Positions 5,653 through 5,978 of a DNA stretch of 5,978 nucleotides are shown here, one piece after another. This stretch comes from CAYUCE01 sp964443275 (GTDB taxonomy: Bacteria > Bipolaricaulota > Bipolaricaulia > CAYUCE01). A program made the position numbers and the translations under genes. Positions within the stretch are counted from its first letter, which is position 1, and each line of letters starts with the position of its first letter. The DNA lies in contig CAYUCE010000080.1 in NCBI GenBank assembly GCA_964443275.1, positions 1 through 5,978 of the forward strand, written 5' to 3'. The notes under the pieces were generated by a model. The model ran no database searches and was not told where the DNA came from. It was given only the letters and a program-made list of their open reading frames with translations.

Positions 5653-5801
5653 ACTATACTTTTGCACTTTTCGTTTGTTCGATTTCTTGGAATCTCTGTA
5701 AAGCCCATGAATAGGGGATTTCCTGATTTCGTTATGTTTTTCCTCCCTGATTCTAAAATCCCCATAGGGACGGGGATCTAGAAAAAGTGCAAAAGTATAG
5801 T
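5653..5801. mobile_element. 149-bp MITE-like element with 19-bp terminal inverted repeats
   Basis: ACTATACTTTTGCACTTTT (5653-5671) is repeated perfectly inverted at 5783-5801. The inverted pairing extends by a further base or two with a 1-nt offset. The interior has no coding potential and folds on itself (GGGGATTT at 5714-5721 with AAATCCCC at 5756-5763). No target-site duplication is evident beside the ends. It looks like a non-autonomous derivative of an insertion sequence whose transposase lies elsewhere. The family cannot be named from this window. Confidence 0.7.
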
Positions 5802-5820
5802 TCCAGGGAAGTGGTTTTTC

Positions 5821-5902
5821 GTAGAGGAAGGCTTTAGCCTTCCATGGTTTTTATAAATTAATGCATCCCATATAAGGGTGGAATCCTAAAGGATTCCGCT
5901 AG
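5821..5902 (-). repeat. Palindromic repeat element, copy C (compact, inverted)
   Basis: Reading the minus strand, it begins CTAGCGGAATCC and matches the order of copies A and B: GGAATCC-TTTA-GGATTCC (5897-5880), a CACCC...GGGATG block, an AT-rich TTAATTTATAAAAACCATGG, and GGAAGGC-TAAA-GCCTTCC (5843-5826), ending in CTCTAC. At about 82 bp it lacks the extra hairpin that lengthens A and B. Its ends are only imperfectly inverted (GTAGAGGAA versus TTCCGCTAG on the plus strand). Confidence 0.65.
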
Positions 5903-5952
5903 TGCGCCCGTAAGGATAGCTAAACAGGGAGGTTCGACTCCTCTCCGGGCAT
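5903..5952 (+). pseudogene. tRNA-like remnant lacking an anticodon arm
   Basis: The 3' part has a good T arm: GGAGG (5928-5932), loop TTCGACT (5933-5939), CCTCT (5940-5944). An acceptor-like strand CGGGC (5946-5950) can pair with GCCCG (5906-5910), and GGATAGC (5914-5920) resembles a D-arm 3' half. The span is only about 46-50 nt and no anticodon stem-loop fits. It would be a deleted tRNA or a tRNA fragment left by an integration event. Chance resemblance is not excluded. Confidence 0.35.
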
Positions 5953-5960
5953 ACGTTCTC

Positions 5961-5978
5961 CGGCCCGTAGCTTACTGT
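5961..5978 (+). tRNA. Possible 5' end of a tRNA running off the window
   Basis: CGGCCCG, then TA, GCTTA and CTGT resemble acceptor strand, positions 8-9 and D-stem start of a bacterial tRNA (compare GCCCGTAGCTCA). The residue after the conserved A14 is a C, which is atypical. Only 18 nt are visible, so identity cannot be given. The 7-mer GCCCGTA also occurs at 5906-5912 in the adjacent tRNA-like remnant. Confidence 0.22.

Overview
The window looks like an accessory (island-type) stretch of a bacterial chromosome. The bacterial signs are strong AGGAGG-type ribosome binding sites, sigma70-like promoter hexamers and a Sec signal peptide. Base composition is moderate. The PKD-repeat surface protein, the several small toxin-antitoxin (TA) type gene pairs and the many palindromic repeats would fit an anaerobic or thermophilic lineage, possibly a poorly cultivated phylum. 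That placement is an inference and the sequence does not fix the taxon.

Layout. Positions 1-2479 (minus strand) hold most of one large secreted protein. It has a signal peptide, an unrecognised N-terminal region of about 320 residues, five tandem PKD domains and the first residues of what looks like a C-terminal FlgD-like or sorting-type domain that runs off the window. A divergent intergenic region (2480-2727) separates it from a lone UPF0175-like antitoxin gene (2728-2988). That gene is bracketed by two copies of a 52-bp hairpin-rich direct repeat (2573-2624 and 3169-3220). Positions 2989-3815 carry no convincing full gene but contain two palindromic elements with matching ends (3250-3403 and 3447-3580). 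Next comes a tightly coupled pair: a DUF4258 protein (toxin-like, 3816-4193) and a YgiT/MqsA-type zinc-finger antitoxin (4193-4456). A damaged partial copy of the UPF0175 gene start follows at 4487-4571. On the minus strand lies a PIN-domain toxin (5445-4927) overlapping its probable antitoxin, a ribbon-helix-helix/UPF0175-like protein (4940-4647), with the toxin gene unusually first.

The right end (5446-5978) has no supported protein gene. It holds a 149-bp MITE-like element with 19-bp terminal inverted repeats (5653-5801), a compact inverted member of the palindromic family (5821-5902), and sequence resembling tRNA fragments (about 5903-5978). A tRNA boundary would fit an integration hot spot.

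How it fits together. Three antitoxin-like loci, of which two have a toxin-like partner, sit within 2.8 kb, mixed with short palindromic repeats and a gene-fragment duplication. This is the signature of a recombining accessory region. No clearly new multi-gene system could be demonstrated. The best candidates for something undescribed are the compensating palindromic repeat family, the repeat-bracketed orphan antitoxin and the MITE-like element.
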